Notes under the pieces: model-generated
Database searches by the model: none
Seen by the model: only the letters and a program-made list of their open reading frames with translations
What the model was told of the DNA's origin: nothing
Program-made: the position numbers and the translations under genes
Origin: Lindgomyces ingoldianus
Taxonomy: Eukaryota; Ascomycota; Dothideomycetes; Pleosporales; Lindgomycetaceae
Assembly (NCBI RefSeq): GCF_010093535.1
Contig: NW_022985166.1
Span: 714,385-778,384, forward strand
Length of the DNA stretch: 64,000 bases
Reading direction: 5' to 3'
In this document: positions 1 to 12,500 of the stretch, in pieces
How positions within the stretch are numbered: the stretch's first letter is position 1
Layout: the number at the start of each line of letters is the position of its first letter

Positions 1-492
1 TTTTATTAACTTAGAAGTAAACAGCATAGGTTACATTAATAAAAAACTAGCATATAAACTAAATCTTTAATTAACACTACTTACTTAAATAATTTACTTA
101 ACTAGATTTAATAAAAAATAACTTAAAAAAAGTTTTATTTTTTATACTATAACTATTATAATTACCTACTAATACTATAAGAAGCAGATTAAACTCTATG
201 TAATAAATATAAAATGTTATAACTTAATTCTAGAATAACTATAGCTGTATTAGCACAAGGTTACTTTTAATTACTAAAAGTAAGTTTTAAACTTTAACTC
301 TTTTTAATGCTAAGATATATACTTATGCTTACACCTAAATAACACTTAAATAGCACTTAATATAGAAAGTCTCTAGACCTACTTTCTAATAACTTAGAAA
401 AAAACTACCTAAGTAAGGCTAACAAGCTAGGCCTTTTACTAAAATAGGCTATATAAAATAATTTAATAACTGCTTAAACTTAAAAAAAAAAA
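1..492. repeat. RIP-degraded Gypsy internal sequence, exact copy of 1978-2469
   Basis: Bases 1-492 match 1978-2469 with no difference that I can find, down to the run of eleven A residues that abuts the assembly gap. The matched stretch lies inside the Gypsy element, between the gag remnant and the reverse-transcriptase remnant. It contains no open frame. The two LTR copies of the same element differ at about nine sites, so an exact internal copy next to a gap looks more like an assembly duplication than an independent, separately mutated insertion. Confidence 0.8.
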
Positions 493-502
493 NNNNNNNN
501 NN
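493..502. other. Assembly gap (10 N)
   Basis: Ten ambiguous bases separate a poly-A run from the interior of an LTR. The 5' part of the left LTR, which should begin TGTTACAG as the right LTR does, is missing here, so the true gap size is unknown. Confidence 0.99.
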
Positions 503-656
503 CGCTTAGACTTTTAAGCTAAGTATTTAATTACTAATTTTTTTCTAAACCTTTTTATTTCTTACATAATGTCTTATACCTACTATAATACCTTATGTAG
601 TAATTAAACTAGACCTCTGTAAAGCTCTATAACCTTACTTATGCATAATTATAATA
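503..656 (+). repeat. 5' LTR of the Gypsy element, 3' part only
   Basis: Aligns with 5848-6001. All the differences I count (about nine) are transitions. The end reads TAATA where the right LTR reads TAACA, a C-to-T change in the terminal inverted repeat. The first ~164 bases of the LTR are lost in the adjoining gap. Confidence 0.85.
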
Positions 657-1619
657 TTATATTATGTTAAAACTTTAGCTAAAAATAGCCTCTAAATCTA
701 ATTTAATAAGCTTAGTACTTATATAACTCTAAGCTATTAAAGTAAGCTAAAAAGCTTTTTAAAAAGCGCTTACTTTATAAAAAAGCTACTATGTTATAAG
801 CTTTAAAGCTTTTTAAAAAAACTTTAAAAAATAGCTTTATATTATTAAGCAGTCTGTTTCTGCCTTAACTTCTATTATAGTAGTAGGAACTAAGAACTTA
901 CTAGCCTTAAAGCTTACTTAAAAGTCTAGAGATAGCTTAACTTTTTTCTACTTAATACTACCTATAACTTATAACCTTTTTAACTTAGTAATAAAATCTA
1001 ACTAACTCTCTAATCCTCTACTGTTTAATAAAAAACAAAAAGACCTACCTTTTTTTTTACACAAGCTCTAATACAAACTTAAAAAAAACATAGACTAATT
1101 CCCCTTTAAATGCTTCTAGTTACTATATGCCTACTTTTAACTTAACTATAATATAACAGCCTTAATTAACTTACTAATAAATAAAGATATTATTAACTTA
1201 AATTAATTTATAGTGTTTTTATAAGTAACTTATAAAGACTTAAATAAAAAGTTAATAGCCTTAAGTTACTTAAACACTTTATAATAAAATAAAAAAAGCT
1301 TTACTTTACACTTTACTAAGTTTTACTAACTTATATTTAATATAAGCTTAAATAAGATAGGTCTAATTACAGCCTTATATAACTCCCTCTTAACTAAACT
1401 GCAACGCGCTATAGTAGAAGAACCCCTTTTAAATAACCTTAACATGTATGTAAACCTAATTACTACCTATAATAATAACATAAGGTTCCTCCCTGTACAA
1501 GCCCTAATACGCCCCTAAACTAGCGCAGTTATAAATAAGGACTTTAATGTAATAAAAATTAATTTAAATTATGCTCTAGTTAGTTCTAAAAAGCATAAAA
1601 ATTATAAAAAAAAAGTTAA

Positions 1620-1661
1620 TGTTTTAAGTGTAGTAAGCATAGTTATATTTTTTAAAACTGC
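1620..1661 (+). pseudogene. gag zinc-knuckle remnant
   Basis: Fourteen codons read as CFKC, a four-residue spacer, Tyr, four positions including a stop, then Cys. This fits a retroviral CX2CX4HX4C knuckle in which the His codon CAT has become TAT. The change is a C-to-T transition and agrees with the RIP signature of the rest of the element. The surrounding gag region (about 1200-1900) has no usable frame. Confidence 0.6.
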
Positions 1662-2869
1662 TTTATTCCCCTTTTTTAAGTCTACGCAAGTAGTGCTGCT
1701 AGTACTTATTAAAGATTCTTACTATTTTATTTTTATTTTTATAAAGGCTTTAACTTATATTTAAGCTCTAATCCCCTTTGCTACTCTTAATGTAGCTGCA
1801 GCTATAGCAGTAGAAGCCTGCAAAAAGGCTTATTCTAGGGCTAAGTTACCTCTTAGAACTAATTTAACACTAAATCTTTACTAACTTATAAGCTAAGTCT
1901 CTTACTAATAACTAAAAGTACTAAGTTAATATTTTTATATATTTATAATAAAGAACTATATTAGCTCTAATACAAGCTTTTATTAACTTAGAAGTAAACA
2001 GCATAGGTTACATTAATAAAAAACTAGCATATAAACTAAATCTTTAATTAACACTACTTACTTAAATAATTTACTTAACTAGATTTAATAAAAAATAACT
2101 TAAAAAAAGTTTTATTTTTTATACTATAACTATTATAATTACCTACTAATACTATAAGAAGCAGATTAAACTCTATGTAATAAATATAAAATGTTATAAC
2201 TTAATTCTAGAATAACTATAGCTGTATTAGCACAAGGTTACTTTTAATTACTAAAAGTAAGTTTTAAACTTTAACTCTTTTTAATGCTAAGATATATACT
2301 TATGCTTACACCTAAATAACACTTAAATAGCACTTAATATAGAAAGTCTCTAGACCTACTTTCTAATAACTTAGAAAAAAACTACCTAAGTAAGGCTAAC
2401 AAGCTAGGCCTTTTACTAAAATAGGCTATATAAAATAATTTAATAACTGCTTAAACTTAAAAAAAAAAAGCTTTTAAAAAACTTTTACCTACTTAATTTA
2501 AACACAAACTAGGACTTAAACAGTAAATAGACATCTACTACATAAGACCTGCTCTATTTATAACTCTAGCTTAATAACTAGATTATAAAATCTACGCAGT
2601 TATAATTTCTAATATAGACTAAGCTTTAGCTCTCTAAAAACATACTAACTTAAAAATAATAGTCTCTTAAGACTACTATAACTTATTACATGTTTTTTTC
2701 TAAGATAAGTTTAATAAGCTTTTAATATAATATTTATATAATTACTAAATAACTCTTAAGCCTAGTAAATAACCTAGTTATAAGCTACTATATAAGATGT
2801 TACTAAATAAATTAAAAGTGCTTTAAAAATACTTTAATAAAAACCTAAAAAAAGAGTTTATTTAAGCTA

Positions 2870-5010
2870 GCTTTTTACTAGTAGTGTTACTTATACTATT
2901 TATAAAGAAACCTAAGGGTAGGCTTTAATTCTATATTAACTACTAAGGACTAAATACTGTTACTATTAAAAACTAATACTTAATTTCTTTTTTACAAGAA
3001 ACTTTAAGCTAACTAAGTAAAGTAAAGTATTTTATAAAGTTAGATATTATTACTGCCTTTAATAAGCTAAAGATAGTAAAGGGTAATAAGTAGCTAACAG
3101 TGTTTTAGACTTAATATAGACTATTTAAGTACCTAGTAATGCCCTTTAGCTTAGCTAACATGCCTAGTACTTTTTAATATTTTATAAACAACTTGCTCTA
3201 ACCCTACCTAGACATGTTCTGCACTATGTATATTAATAATATTCTAATCTATAGTAATAGCCTTTTAGAGCATAAACAGCATGTACGCCTAGTGCTAAAG
3301 GCTATAGAAAAAGTAGGTCTATAACTTAACATAGACAAATGTAAGTTCTACTAATTAAAGGTTACATATTTAGAATATGTAATCTCTACAGATAGCATCT
3401 AAATAGACCCTGTTAAGGTTTAGACTGTGCTAGATTAGTAATACTTAAAGGACATAAAAAATGTTTAAGCTTTTATAAAATTTACTAACTTTTACTAATA
3501 ATTTATTAATAACTTCTTATAGCTAGTAAGCCCTATAATTACACTTACTAAGAAAAAAGTTTAATTTAACTTTAACTTAAATTACTAATAGTTTTTTAAC
3601 TAGCTAAAAAAAGCCTTTACTAAAGCCTTAATACTCTACTACTTTAACTTTAAACTACTAATACTTATAAAAGCTAATGCCTTAGACTACATAGTAGCAG
3701 GAGTTTTTTTCTAGACTAAGCTAGATAAGACTATTAGGCCTATTACATACTTCTTAAAAAGAATAAGTTCTATAAAAAGTAATTATAAAATCTATAATAA
3801 AAAATTACTTGCTATAGTACACTACTTTAAATAATAGCAACCTAAACTAGAAAGTGCAGCGCATCTAATACAGGTCCTATCTAACTATAAGAACTTATAG
3901 TACTTTATAACTATAAAATAACTTAGCTACTAATAAGCCTATTAGTTTAAATACTTATCTTATTTTAATTTTAAGATTACTTATTATTTTAGTTAAGACA
4001 GAGGGAAACTAGATGCCTTTATAAGGCAATTCTAAAACATCTTTGCTTAGAAAGAAGTGTAAAAGGCTTAACACTAAACTTTACTTTAACTTAAGCTATT
4101 TTTAGACCTTAACCTAAACAAAATAAATTAGATAATTAATTAAATTATTACTAATAAGTATCTAAATAATAAATTTATCTAAAAAACTTTAAACCTGCTT
4201 TAAAATAGCGCTAGTTAGTTAAAGAAGGTAACACTAGCTAACTATAAAAACTAAAATAGTAAGCTATATTACTGTAACTAACTTATAATTTTTAATTCTA
4301 ATAAACTAAGAATTAAACTACTCTAAATTATACACAACTTGCCTATTAAAGGACACCTAGGCAGAGGAAAGACTCTTAACCTACTACAGAGAGAGTACTA
4401 CTAGCCCCGCATGTTCTATACTGTACACTAATATATATTATGTTGCTATACTTGCTGTAAAGTAAAGGCCTTTTAAAAAAGGTATAATAGCCTGCTTAAA
4501 CTACTTCTAATTCTTAAATAAGCTTAGAAAGACATATTAATTAATTTTATTATAGACCTACTTTTATTTAAAAAGTATATAAATATTATAGTAGTTGTTA
4601 ATTACTTAACTAAGTATTAACACTTAATACTATGTTCCTCTATAACTGCCCCTAATATAGCCTAGTTATTCTACTAGTATGTATAAGTTTACTATAGCCT
4701 ACCTAACATAATTATATTAGACAGAGGTACACAGTTTGTCTTAGCCTTTTAGAACAAACTCTATAAATAGCTCTAAATTGTCCCTTATCTATCTACAGCT
4801 TTTTACCTAGAGACTAACAGCTAGACTAAGAACATAAACACTATAATAAAATAAGTTCTATAAGTGTACATAAACTACTAGTAGAATAACTAAGTAAAAT
4901 AGTTAGCTATAGCATAGTTTAAAGCTAATAACATAACATCTAAATTAACACAAGTATCTCTGTTTTTAGTAAACTATAGATACTACTTCTAAATAAGATT
5001 TAAACTACTT
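2870..5010 (+). pseudogene. Gypsy pol remnant: reverse transcriptase, RNase H, integrase
   Basis: Reading through stops, about 2870-3500 gives a recognisable reverse transcriptase: a KLDIITAF block, then LVMPF followed by a thumb-side motif in which the catalytic YIDD region reads YINN (G-to-A changes), then DKCKFY-like residues. About 3550-3870 keeps RNase H features (a FDx-type start, KELLAI-like block and a terminal ESA). About 4330-5010 keeps the integrase: the HH part of the zinc domain with its CCxxC part, an IIDLL block and an LDRGTQF block for catalytic acidic residues. Dozens of stops make it non-functional. Confidence 0.85.
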
Positions 5011-5436
5011 TTAAATACTTTTTAACTAACTTATTAATTTGTATAAGTAATAGATATAAATAGACTTATTAATAAAATCTAAAATATATTTAAATATATT
5101 TATAAAAAGCTTACATAGGCTTAAGCTTTTTAATAAGAGTACATAAACTAATCCTAAACCTTTGCCCCTGTGTATGCAGCTAGCAAGAAGGTCTAGCTAG
5201 ACGCTAGAAATATCTAAACAAACTAATAATTAAAAAAACTTAATTAGAAGAACCTTAGCCTCTTTATAGTAGCCTATATAGTTTTATTATATGCTTACTA
5301 ATTAATTCTACCTAACAGCATAAAGATACACCCTGTGTTCTACGTATTATTGCTGCGCTAAGTAGCCTTTAAATCTAACTATTTACCTAAACAGCTAAAC
5401 CTGCCACTTAAACCTATTATTATAAATAATAAACTA

Positions 5437-5554
5437 GAATATGTTATAGAAGATGTTAAATAGATCTAGTTTAATAAAAAGAAATATATTTATAAATACT
5501 TTATAAAATAGACTAGATATAATAAACTATTATAGAAACCTGCAGAAGCTCTGT
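5437..5554 (+). pseudogene. Chromodomain remnant at the end of Gypsy pol
   Basis: Read through three stops, the frame gives EYVIEDV, KKKYIYKYFIK and KPAEAL, matching the Y-V-E-x-I, YLVKW and W-E-P-x-x-x-L positions of a retrotransposon chromodomain, with Trp codons turned into TAG. This places the element among the chromoviruses. Confidence 0.7.
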
Positions 5555-5683
5555 AAGAGAACTCTATAGTAACCTAATTCTACGCCTAATACCTATCTAA
5601 ACTAAACCTGTACTCTAACAAAGACAACCTAATGCTAGAACTACTAATATAAAGAATTTCCTTCTTAATAAAAAAGAGAGTAC

Positions 5684-6001
5684 TGTTACAGTATCCTCTC
5701 TAGATCTTAGACATAACTATATTAGACATATACTAGAGTATTATTAGTGCACGTCTAACATAAACATAACATAACATAGACATAAACTTAAGCATAAACT
5801 ACCTTAACACTAACTAAACCTAGAATAGGCTTAATTTATACCTAAAGCGCTTAGACTTTTAAGCTAAGTATTTAATTACTAATTTCTTTTTAAACCTTTC
5901 TATTCCTTATATAACGTCTTGTACCTACTATAATACCTTACGTAGTAATTAAACTAGACCTCTGTAAAGCTCTATAACCTTACTTGTGCATAATTATAAC
6001 A
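5684..6001 (+). repeat. 3' LTR of the Gypsy element (318 bp)
   Basis: Begins TGTTA and ends TAACA, a perfect 5-bp terminal inverted repeat of TG...CA type. Its last 154 bases match the left LTR. It follows the chromodomain remnant, as expected for the 3' end of a chromovirus. Confidence 0.85.
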
Positions 6002-6555
6002 GAAAGACAGTCTATTTATTTAGTATATAGGAAAAGAAAAAGCTACTACCCCTTACATATAGTAGTCACAATGCAGACTACAGCTCTACTATACATATAA
6101 AGTGTAGGCATTAGCCTAGAAGTTAGCTAACATATAATACTTAATAAAAAAAAAAGCACTAGTAGTACTGCTATAATAATAAGTATATAAAGTTACTAAG
6201 ACTTAACTATAACTCTAAACTAAAATTATATAAAAGTACTTTTTATAACACACAACCTTTACTGCTTACAGCTGCAGATTAGTGCTAGTAAGTAAGATAA
6301 TATTAATATTATAAAATAGTAAAGCTGCTATATACTACTTTTTAGCTTATCTATAATTAGCATTTTATATAAAAAGAAAGTAAAAAAGCTAAAGAATTTA
6401 TATATTTATGCTAAAATGCTAAATAAACTACTAATTAGTAGTAGAACTAGTTAAAAAAGTAACATAGATGCGCCCTAGGCTGCTAGACTGCACAAGGACG
6501 TTAAAGACGCCCGCACTAACAGCGCTAGAGGTAGAGAAGGAAGGCTAAAGAGACA

Positions 6556-6611
<56 letters not shown>

Positions 6612-7320
6612 GGCAGAAGTATCTATTACTATTAGCACTATATAAAAAAAAAAAAGAGCTAGAGAATAGTATAGTAGGGCTTAAAAAGTAAAAGATAAAG
6701 AAAAAAAAGTAAAAAAAAAAAAAAGACCTTATTATATACACCTCCTTACGCACCTGCCTATATAAAGATTTTACACTATTCTAGCATAAAACTTTACATA
6801 AAATAGTTTATATACTGCTAAATTACTTATAAAGTAAGTATATAAAGGCTAAATAATAATAGCCTAAAACACTTTATACTATTTATAAAGCTATTTACAT
6901 AGTGTAACTAGCTTATTTTAATATATAGCATTACTAAGGCAAGTCCTAATAAATAAAGTAAAGTAAAGGTAAAATGTAATTAGATAAACTTATATAAATA
7001 AAAAAAAAGTAACATGTACAAAAAGTAACTTTTTAGATAAAAAGAAAAGTTGCTAGTGTTTATACACAGCAGCAGTGTTATAGCCTAGATATAAATAATT
7101 ACGCATAAGTAGAATTATATATCTATATTACATAATGCTTATGTGTAAACTTTTATACATAAACATCTAAATATTCTTTTTTTCCTTTATATAAAGGAAA
7201 GATAAGAGTAATAGAACTAGAAATATGTTGCCCTTACCTTACTTACCTTGTACGCTGTGCACACTGTACACCACTCTTACTCTTGCTACTTAAGTGCTTA
7301 TACTATAAGCAGCTAGCTGT
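6002..7320. other. AT-rich, gene-free RIP block
   Basis: TpA-rich sequence continues past the right LTR to about 7320, where composition changes sharply to ordinary genic sequence. I see no coding frame; the only open stretch arises from the CT/GT microsatellite. It may contain further fragments too eroded to name. Confidence 0.7.
6556..6610. repeat. Compound (TC)n-(TG)n microsatellite
   Basis: About eleven TC units run directly into about thirteen TG units with one interruption. It lies inside the AT-rich block and, on the minus strand, creates a spurious open frame of repeated His-Thr and Arg-Glu. Confidence 0.95.
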
Positions 7321-7690
7321 CAGAGCCCATTCAACAGTTTCTGAGTTAAAAAGGAAAAGTCTCTCCCGAAATAGAAATTGGCACCAAAGTCGGTAAGTAA
7401 GCTGGTCATACCGTCACCAAAGTCCATACTCTATCTCTCAACACCATCTTCACTTTATTTCATATTATGGTTGGACTCGAGTCAGACCAAAAAGTACAGT
7501 ATATAGTGTCGAAACTCCACCCGCCGACCTGGTTTCCACGCCCCACACGGACGCACGTGGAATATCCGTCCTAATTGGCGGCCTCCTCTCGGACATGCAA
7601 GTTTCTAAAGCACTTTAGATTATCGATCGTGCATGGAAAGTTTGCTGTGCCTTCCATGCATATATACGGGGGCCCCAATTTTTAGAAGTA

Positions 7691-9032
7691 ATGGAGTACA
7701 TTCCTTTGCCACCAACTTCGCTCCTGTTTCAGAGAACTGTCATCACAGCCTCATCGTCGAAGGTACCTATGTCGCAGCTGGTACATATTTATGGGCGGAC
7801 GGCGCGAGGAGAGAGTCGTGAATGGGCTATTCACGGCTGTGTAGTTGCATTCACAGTGCTTGGCCTCATGTCGATAATTATGAGACTGGTATCACGAAGA
7901 ATCCAGAAGGCCCCGCTTGGTGTGGATGACTACATTCTTTTGTTCGCCGGAGTAAGCTCTCGCCAGGCAAAGAAAGTAAAGCAACTTTCAGCTTGTTTAC
8001 CCCCACTAGATTCAACAAATACTCATCAATATGCTTTTCAGCATCGGTAAGCCATGGCCCACTATTCCGAGATGCAGCTACTAAAAGGGCAACAGCCGTT
8101 AAACAGGCAGGTCTTGGACGACATGTGCGGTCCATATCTCATCAAGAACTAATTGCATTCCGAGAGGTATGTCGCAAATTCCCAAAAAGACCCCCAAACC
8201 TGACCGCAGTTTAAGCTCGACATGGCTAGCAGAATTAGCATGTCCCTGTGTTTCACTAGTTCCCGTTTATCCTTTCTCGTCCTGCTGTATAACACCTTCA
8301 CCGTGCAACAATTTCGGTTCGTGGTTCGCATCATCGCTGGAATTGTCGTTTGCCTGTGCATCGGGTTCTTGCTTCTCGAGATCTCCTCCTGTCGACCCCT
8401 CATGCTGAGATTCCAAGGTCTCTGTCAACCAAATGCAGGAGTTCAAATGTACATCGTCTTGATTCCGTGCGTTTTCACGGACTTCGCCCTAATTATAAGC
8501 CCAATCCCGCTTATATCGTCGATGAAGCTTTCGAAATCTGACAAGCGCGTTCTCGCAGTCATATTTAGCTTGGGGTTAGGGTAAGAAGTGTAAAGTCCTT
8601 CACATCCGACGTCTCTAATTTGGAGACTAGGACTTGCGGGGTGGCGTGCATGCGATATACACTTTCGCTTCAGGTCCACGGCGAGGACATCACATGTAGG
8701 GACTCCTGCAAGGGTATATCCTAGAACGTCTCTGACTCCACAAAGATACCATTGTTCCCGCGTCAATCGGCGTCATGGCCGAAGCCTGCATCCGAGTCTT
8801 CACCACATCAATGGTCGGCTCTAGGCCACTGCTCAACATTCTCTTTCCGGTCTGTCGGATATTTCGATATCTTGAGTCATTCGAGTGGTACACCGCGCAC
8901 TTCTCGAACCGAACGAGCTCTTCGCTTTCAACTCATATCAGCTGGACGGGTCGAAACCAACGCCTTACTCACCAACATCCGTGGGACAACCCCGAGTATG
9001 ATTATATCAGTTTCTCACTGGTACGATTCTGA
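7691..9032 (+). CDS. Rhodopsin-fold integral membrane protein (Pth11-like), first junction unresolved
   Basis: The first exon gives a hydrophobic helix followed by R-R-x-x-K-A-P-L-G-x-DDY, the signature of fungal rhodopsin-domain (Pth11-like) membrane proteins. A second exon (ending 8167) carries GLGRHV, the conserved loop after helix 2. A third (8213 to about 8580) carries helices 3-5 with FTDFALIISPIPL. A later one carries GEDIT, and the last (about 8747-9032) SIGVMAEAC. Introns at 8168-8212 and near 8694-8746 have GT-AG ends. I could not join exon 1, which ends in phase 0 at 7951, to exon 2 with any AG that keeps frame, so a small indel or a missed exon is possible. The start could be Met 7691 or Met 7769. 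Such proteins sit in the plasma membrane; the ligand is unknown. Confidence 0.65.
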
Positions 9033-9530
9033 AGTTTCCACTGCTCGGAGTCAATAATCCCGATATCATGGCTGCCAGACCCAGTTTCTGGGTTCGTGTA
9101 ACGATACCAAGTCTCACTAAATGAATTTAGACGGGTCAATCAATTGTCGGAGTCCGGAGACTATTGCGCCATGATTTATATATTGCCTTAGAGCTTTCGA
9201 CATAGAGGTTTGCCTTTTTCATAAATGCTAGGTGTTGATGAAGGGTTCGCTATCTTCGAATACTGAAGGTGAGGCGAAGTTTACCTTTTGGCCCCTCTCC
9301 TGATGGGCCGCCTTACCATGCTGGATTCGGCAGTGGGAACGGCGTCTATCCTCGGTGTTTTGTGGGGCATCTATAATTTTCATTTACTGAATGGAGGTCT
9401 CTTGGACTACCTGCCCACACGTGAGGCAAGCAACGCTACATACAATCCGAAAATTGGTGAAGATTAACAAATGGAAAGCATAAAATTCAATGAAGATAAG
9501 AAGGATCCAACCCAACCTCTCCTTTCTCGC
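9033..9530. other. Convergent intergenic region
   Basis: About 500 bp between the 3' ends of a plus-strand gene and the minus-strand polyketide synthase. I see no coding signal and no clear repeat. Confidence 0.6.
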
Positions 9531-12500
9531 TCAATCACTCGCCTCAACGATCCCTTTCACAAGATCCACTGCAATTTCTACTCCCCTACAAAACTCGTTT
9601 GCTCTTCCCAGCCCATTAGTTACACATAACTTACACCTGTATCCGCAGTTAGTAAGTTTCCTCTACATATTTTGTGGTCTGAACTTTGAACCTCATCAAA
9701 ATACAACTTACCTGTCCTCAAAAACCTCAACCCCAATATAAAGCGCCTCTGGATCCCTCCAGACACTCCCCCACTCTGGACTCCCTGTCCTGCTAAAACT
9801 AACAAACACCTTTCTTGGTCTCGTTTTCACATACACTGGATCCCGGAAGAATTTCGGTTCCTCCTCGCCGGGCTTTAGCACAGCTCGGAGAGCTGAGATA
9901 TGGCGATCCCAGCCCCGTCCGCGTGACGTCTTTGCAAGGCCCGCGGCGTGAGATTTGGCCGCTTCGTGAAGCAGCTTTCGGAGAGCTGACATAGATTCAG
10001 GATTTGGATGTGGATTCTCGGTGGCCGATACGAAGGTGTCCATTTCGGGAGTGTGAACCTGGTAGATGTCGAGACGTCCAAGGTGGAAAGAGCGCATGGA
10101 GACGGCCTCATAAGATGCAGGGTTGTAGCCGAAGTGTCGTTTTGCCGCGAGAGATATAATGCATTGAAGGGCACCTTTTGGTGGAATTTTGTGCCGCCGT
10201 AGAAAGCGCTCACCAAAATTTGGTAGCTGGAGTGTTGAAAAGTCCACATCTTTGATGCTTTCGAGATATTGCTGTCGGGCCGAGTCGATATGCGCATTGA
10301 TGGCGGAATTGGATACGAATGTATATCGTGCAAAGTCTCGACCCTCCATGATGTCAACATCCCTCTTTGTAGGACATGCCAAGGAATCATTTGCTGCCAG
10401 ATTGACAGCTTGAGCTAATTGTTCGAGCGTCGTCCCATCGATCATGGAATGCTCGCACCAAAACGCCGACACACCATTCTCGCACACAATAAAAGAGAGA
10501 GTTTTGTCGTTCCACCGATTACGGTTATCGTCAAGAAGGAAATGCCGCACACGCTCTTCTGAAGTTTGTGGTGCCCCACCGTCCAAGCATACAACGAAAA
10601 GCGCCTTCTCAATCACAGAGAAATATTCCTCATTAGAAGGATTTGCGTCGATCGCGAGAGCCCTCACCTTTGCCCATTGATTTCGCTCGTCTGCAGTCAA
10701 AACGCTTGCCCAGCAAGTATCCGTTCGAGCATCCTGGAGGATTGTTTGGAAAATTGCAGTAAATTTAGCGTGAGAAATCGTCGCCTCATGCTCCAAAAGT
10801 GGAATCTTGTAGACGTTGCCATTTCTCATCGCAACGATATAATCATTTCCAGGAAATCTTAGGGTAGTATCACAGCCCAATCCTGGCCTACGATACGCGT
10901 TGAAAACCCAATCCAACGACTCCATGCATTGCGGTTCCTCATTGACGATATCTTGCGAAATCTCGCCTCTGTCGAGCTTTTGCTTAAACTCAAAGGCGGC
11001 AAGAGAGATGAGCGCTGCTTTCTCCGCTTGTCCATACTGACGTTCTGTAAGTGCATGGGTCGAGAAGAAGTTCATGCTCGGTCGCAGAGGAGCTCGTCGT
11101 TCAAGCCAGAAAGTCTTGTCGTGGATACTTTTTAGCCAACATTGAGTGGCAGCGTCACGGTCGAGCCTCTCCAGACGAGCTTGCAGCTTGTGGCCAACAC
11201 TAGACGGTTGTAGAAGCTCGTTAATGACTGCACGGGTCGCAATGAGTTCCTCGCGGGTAGCAAAAGATCGCACTGAATTCTGGAATGTCTCTAGGGTGGC
11301 TTCAAGACTTGGAAGAGGTAATTTTGGTAATTCGGCACGAGTACACAAGTCGTCCGGGTTGGCCAAGTTCTCGTCTAGATTGGGGTGCAAGTCTAAAGTT
11401 CGTAGGGCACCAGCGGTATCCTTAACCTGGGACACAATTGGTTCCATTCTTTGCATAATTACTTTGGTTAGCGCCGCGATACTTGGAGAATCTAGAATAT
11501 CGGAAGTTTGCATGGGAGCATGTAAAACTTTCGTGATCCAATTCTTCAACTCAATCGCGATCAGCGAGTCCAGCCCAAAATTCACAATTGGAGTAGCGAT
11601 GTTGATATTGTCGTAATTCATTGCCACCAGCAATGAAACCTTCTCTCGGATAGCGTCCGCGATTAAATTTCCCCTGTCCTCTGGAGATTCGAGACAAAGC
11701 AATTGGAGCTTCTCGATGGGGGTCTTGGTGATTGTGGATGACGGAGAAACTCGACCATGCTGATTTGAAGCAAAAACCTGGCTGAAGATTGGGTTTCTGG
11801 AGTAGAAGGACTTGTTGTCCTCTGATGCAGCCTGCATATCCAGTCCGATGAGAATCTGATTTGTAGATCCCCCTGTCTTTCGTGTGTCCATTGCATAGTC
11901 CAGATAAGGAAATAACACCTCATTCGATATCGACAGAATACCTCTACGAAGAAGCTTCATTTGCTGTTCCTTTGGTATCACATGAGTGTCAGATAGTACC
12001 GCCATATCCAGCGACTTAACGTTCTTCCAACATCCAAAGTCGTCTCCATGAGCAACGTGATCTTGGTACGTATTCCCGGCTGCGTAATTCGCCTGTCCTG
12101 GCAGACCAACAATTCCCGAGAGCGAAGATAGCATGACGAAAAAGTCCAAGTCTGTATTCCGGAAAACCTCTACTAAATTCTGCGTGCCCTGATATTTTGG
12201 TGCAATCGATGACTGTAGATCGTCGACTGTCATGTCGGAAAGGCTTCGATCTCGAAGAATCATAGGACCTTGCAAAATCCCCTTTAAAGGCGGGAAATCA
12301 GTAGAAAGTTCACATGAGAGCTTCCGCACATCCTCTAATTTGCTAACATCACAAGATATGATGCGGACGTGGGTTTTCTTGTTGCTGAGCTCTTTTTCGA
12401 CTTCGGCTTGGTCTTGTGGTGGGAAGATTTGCCTCGAGAGTAGAATAATATATCCGGCACCGAGAGCGCTGAGGTGACTGCAAATCTGTCTCCCAAGCTT

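Larger units (their letters stand above)
503..6001 (+). mobile_element. RIP-degraded Ty3/Gypsy LTR retrotransposon (chromovirus)
   Basis: A long terminal repeat at the right end (5684-6001) is matched by a truncated copy at the left (503-656). Between them, in plus orientation, are ghosts of gag zinc knuckle, reverse transcriptase, RNase H, integrase and a C-terminal chromodomain, in the order of Ty3/Gypsy chromoviruses. Every frame is full of TAA/TAG, and LTR copies differ only by C/T or G/A changes, as expected of RIP. No functional protein can be made. The left boundary is lost in the assembly gap, so no target-site duplication can be read. Orientation and class are secure from the domain order; the exact family is not known. 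Confidence 0.9.

Noticed and set aside
6475..6753. 92-codon minus-strand frame
   Set aside because: It is a translation of the CT/GT microsatellite and AT-rich runs inside a RIP block.
9875..10390. 171-codon minus-strand frame
   Set aside because: Overlaps the PKS last large exon in another frame and has no motif.
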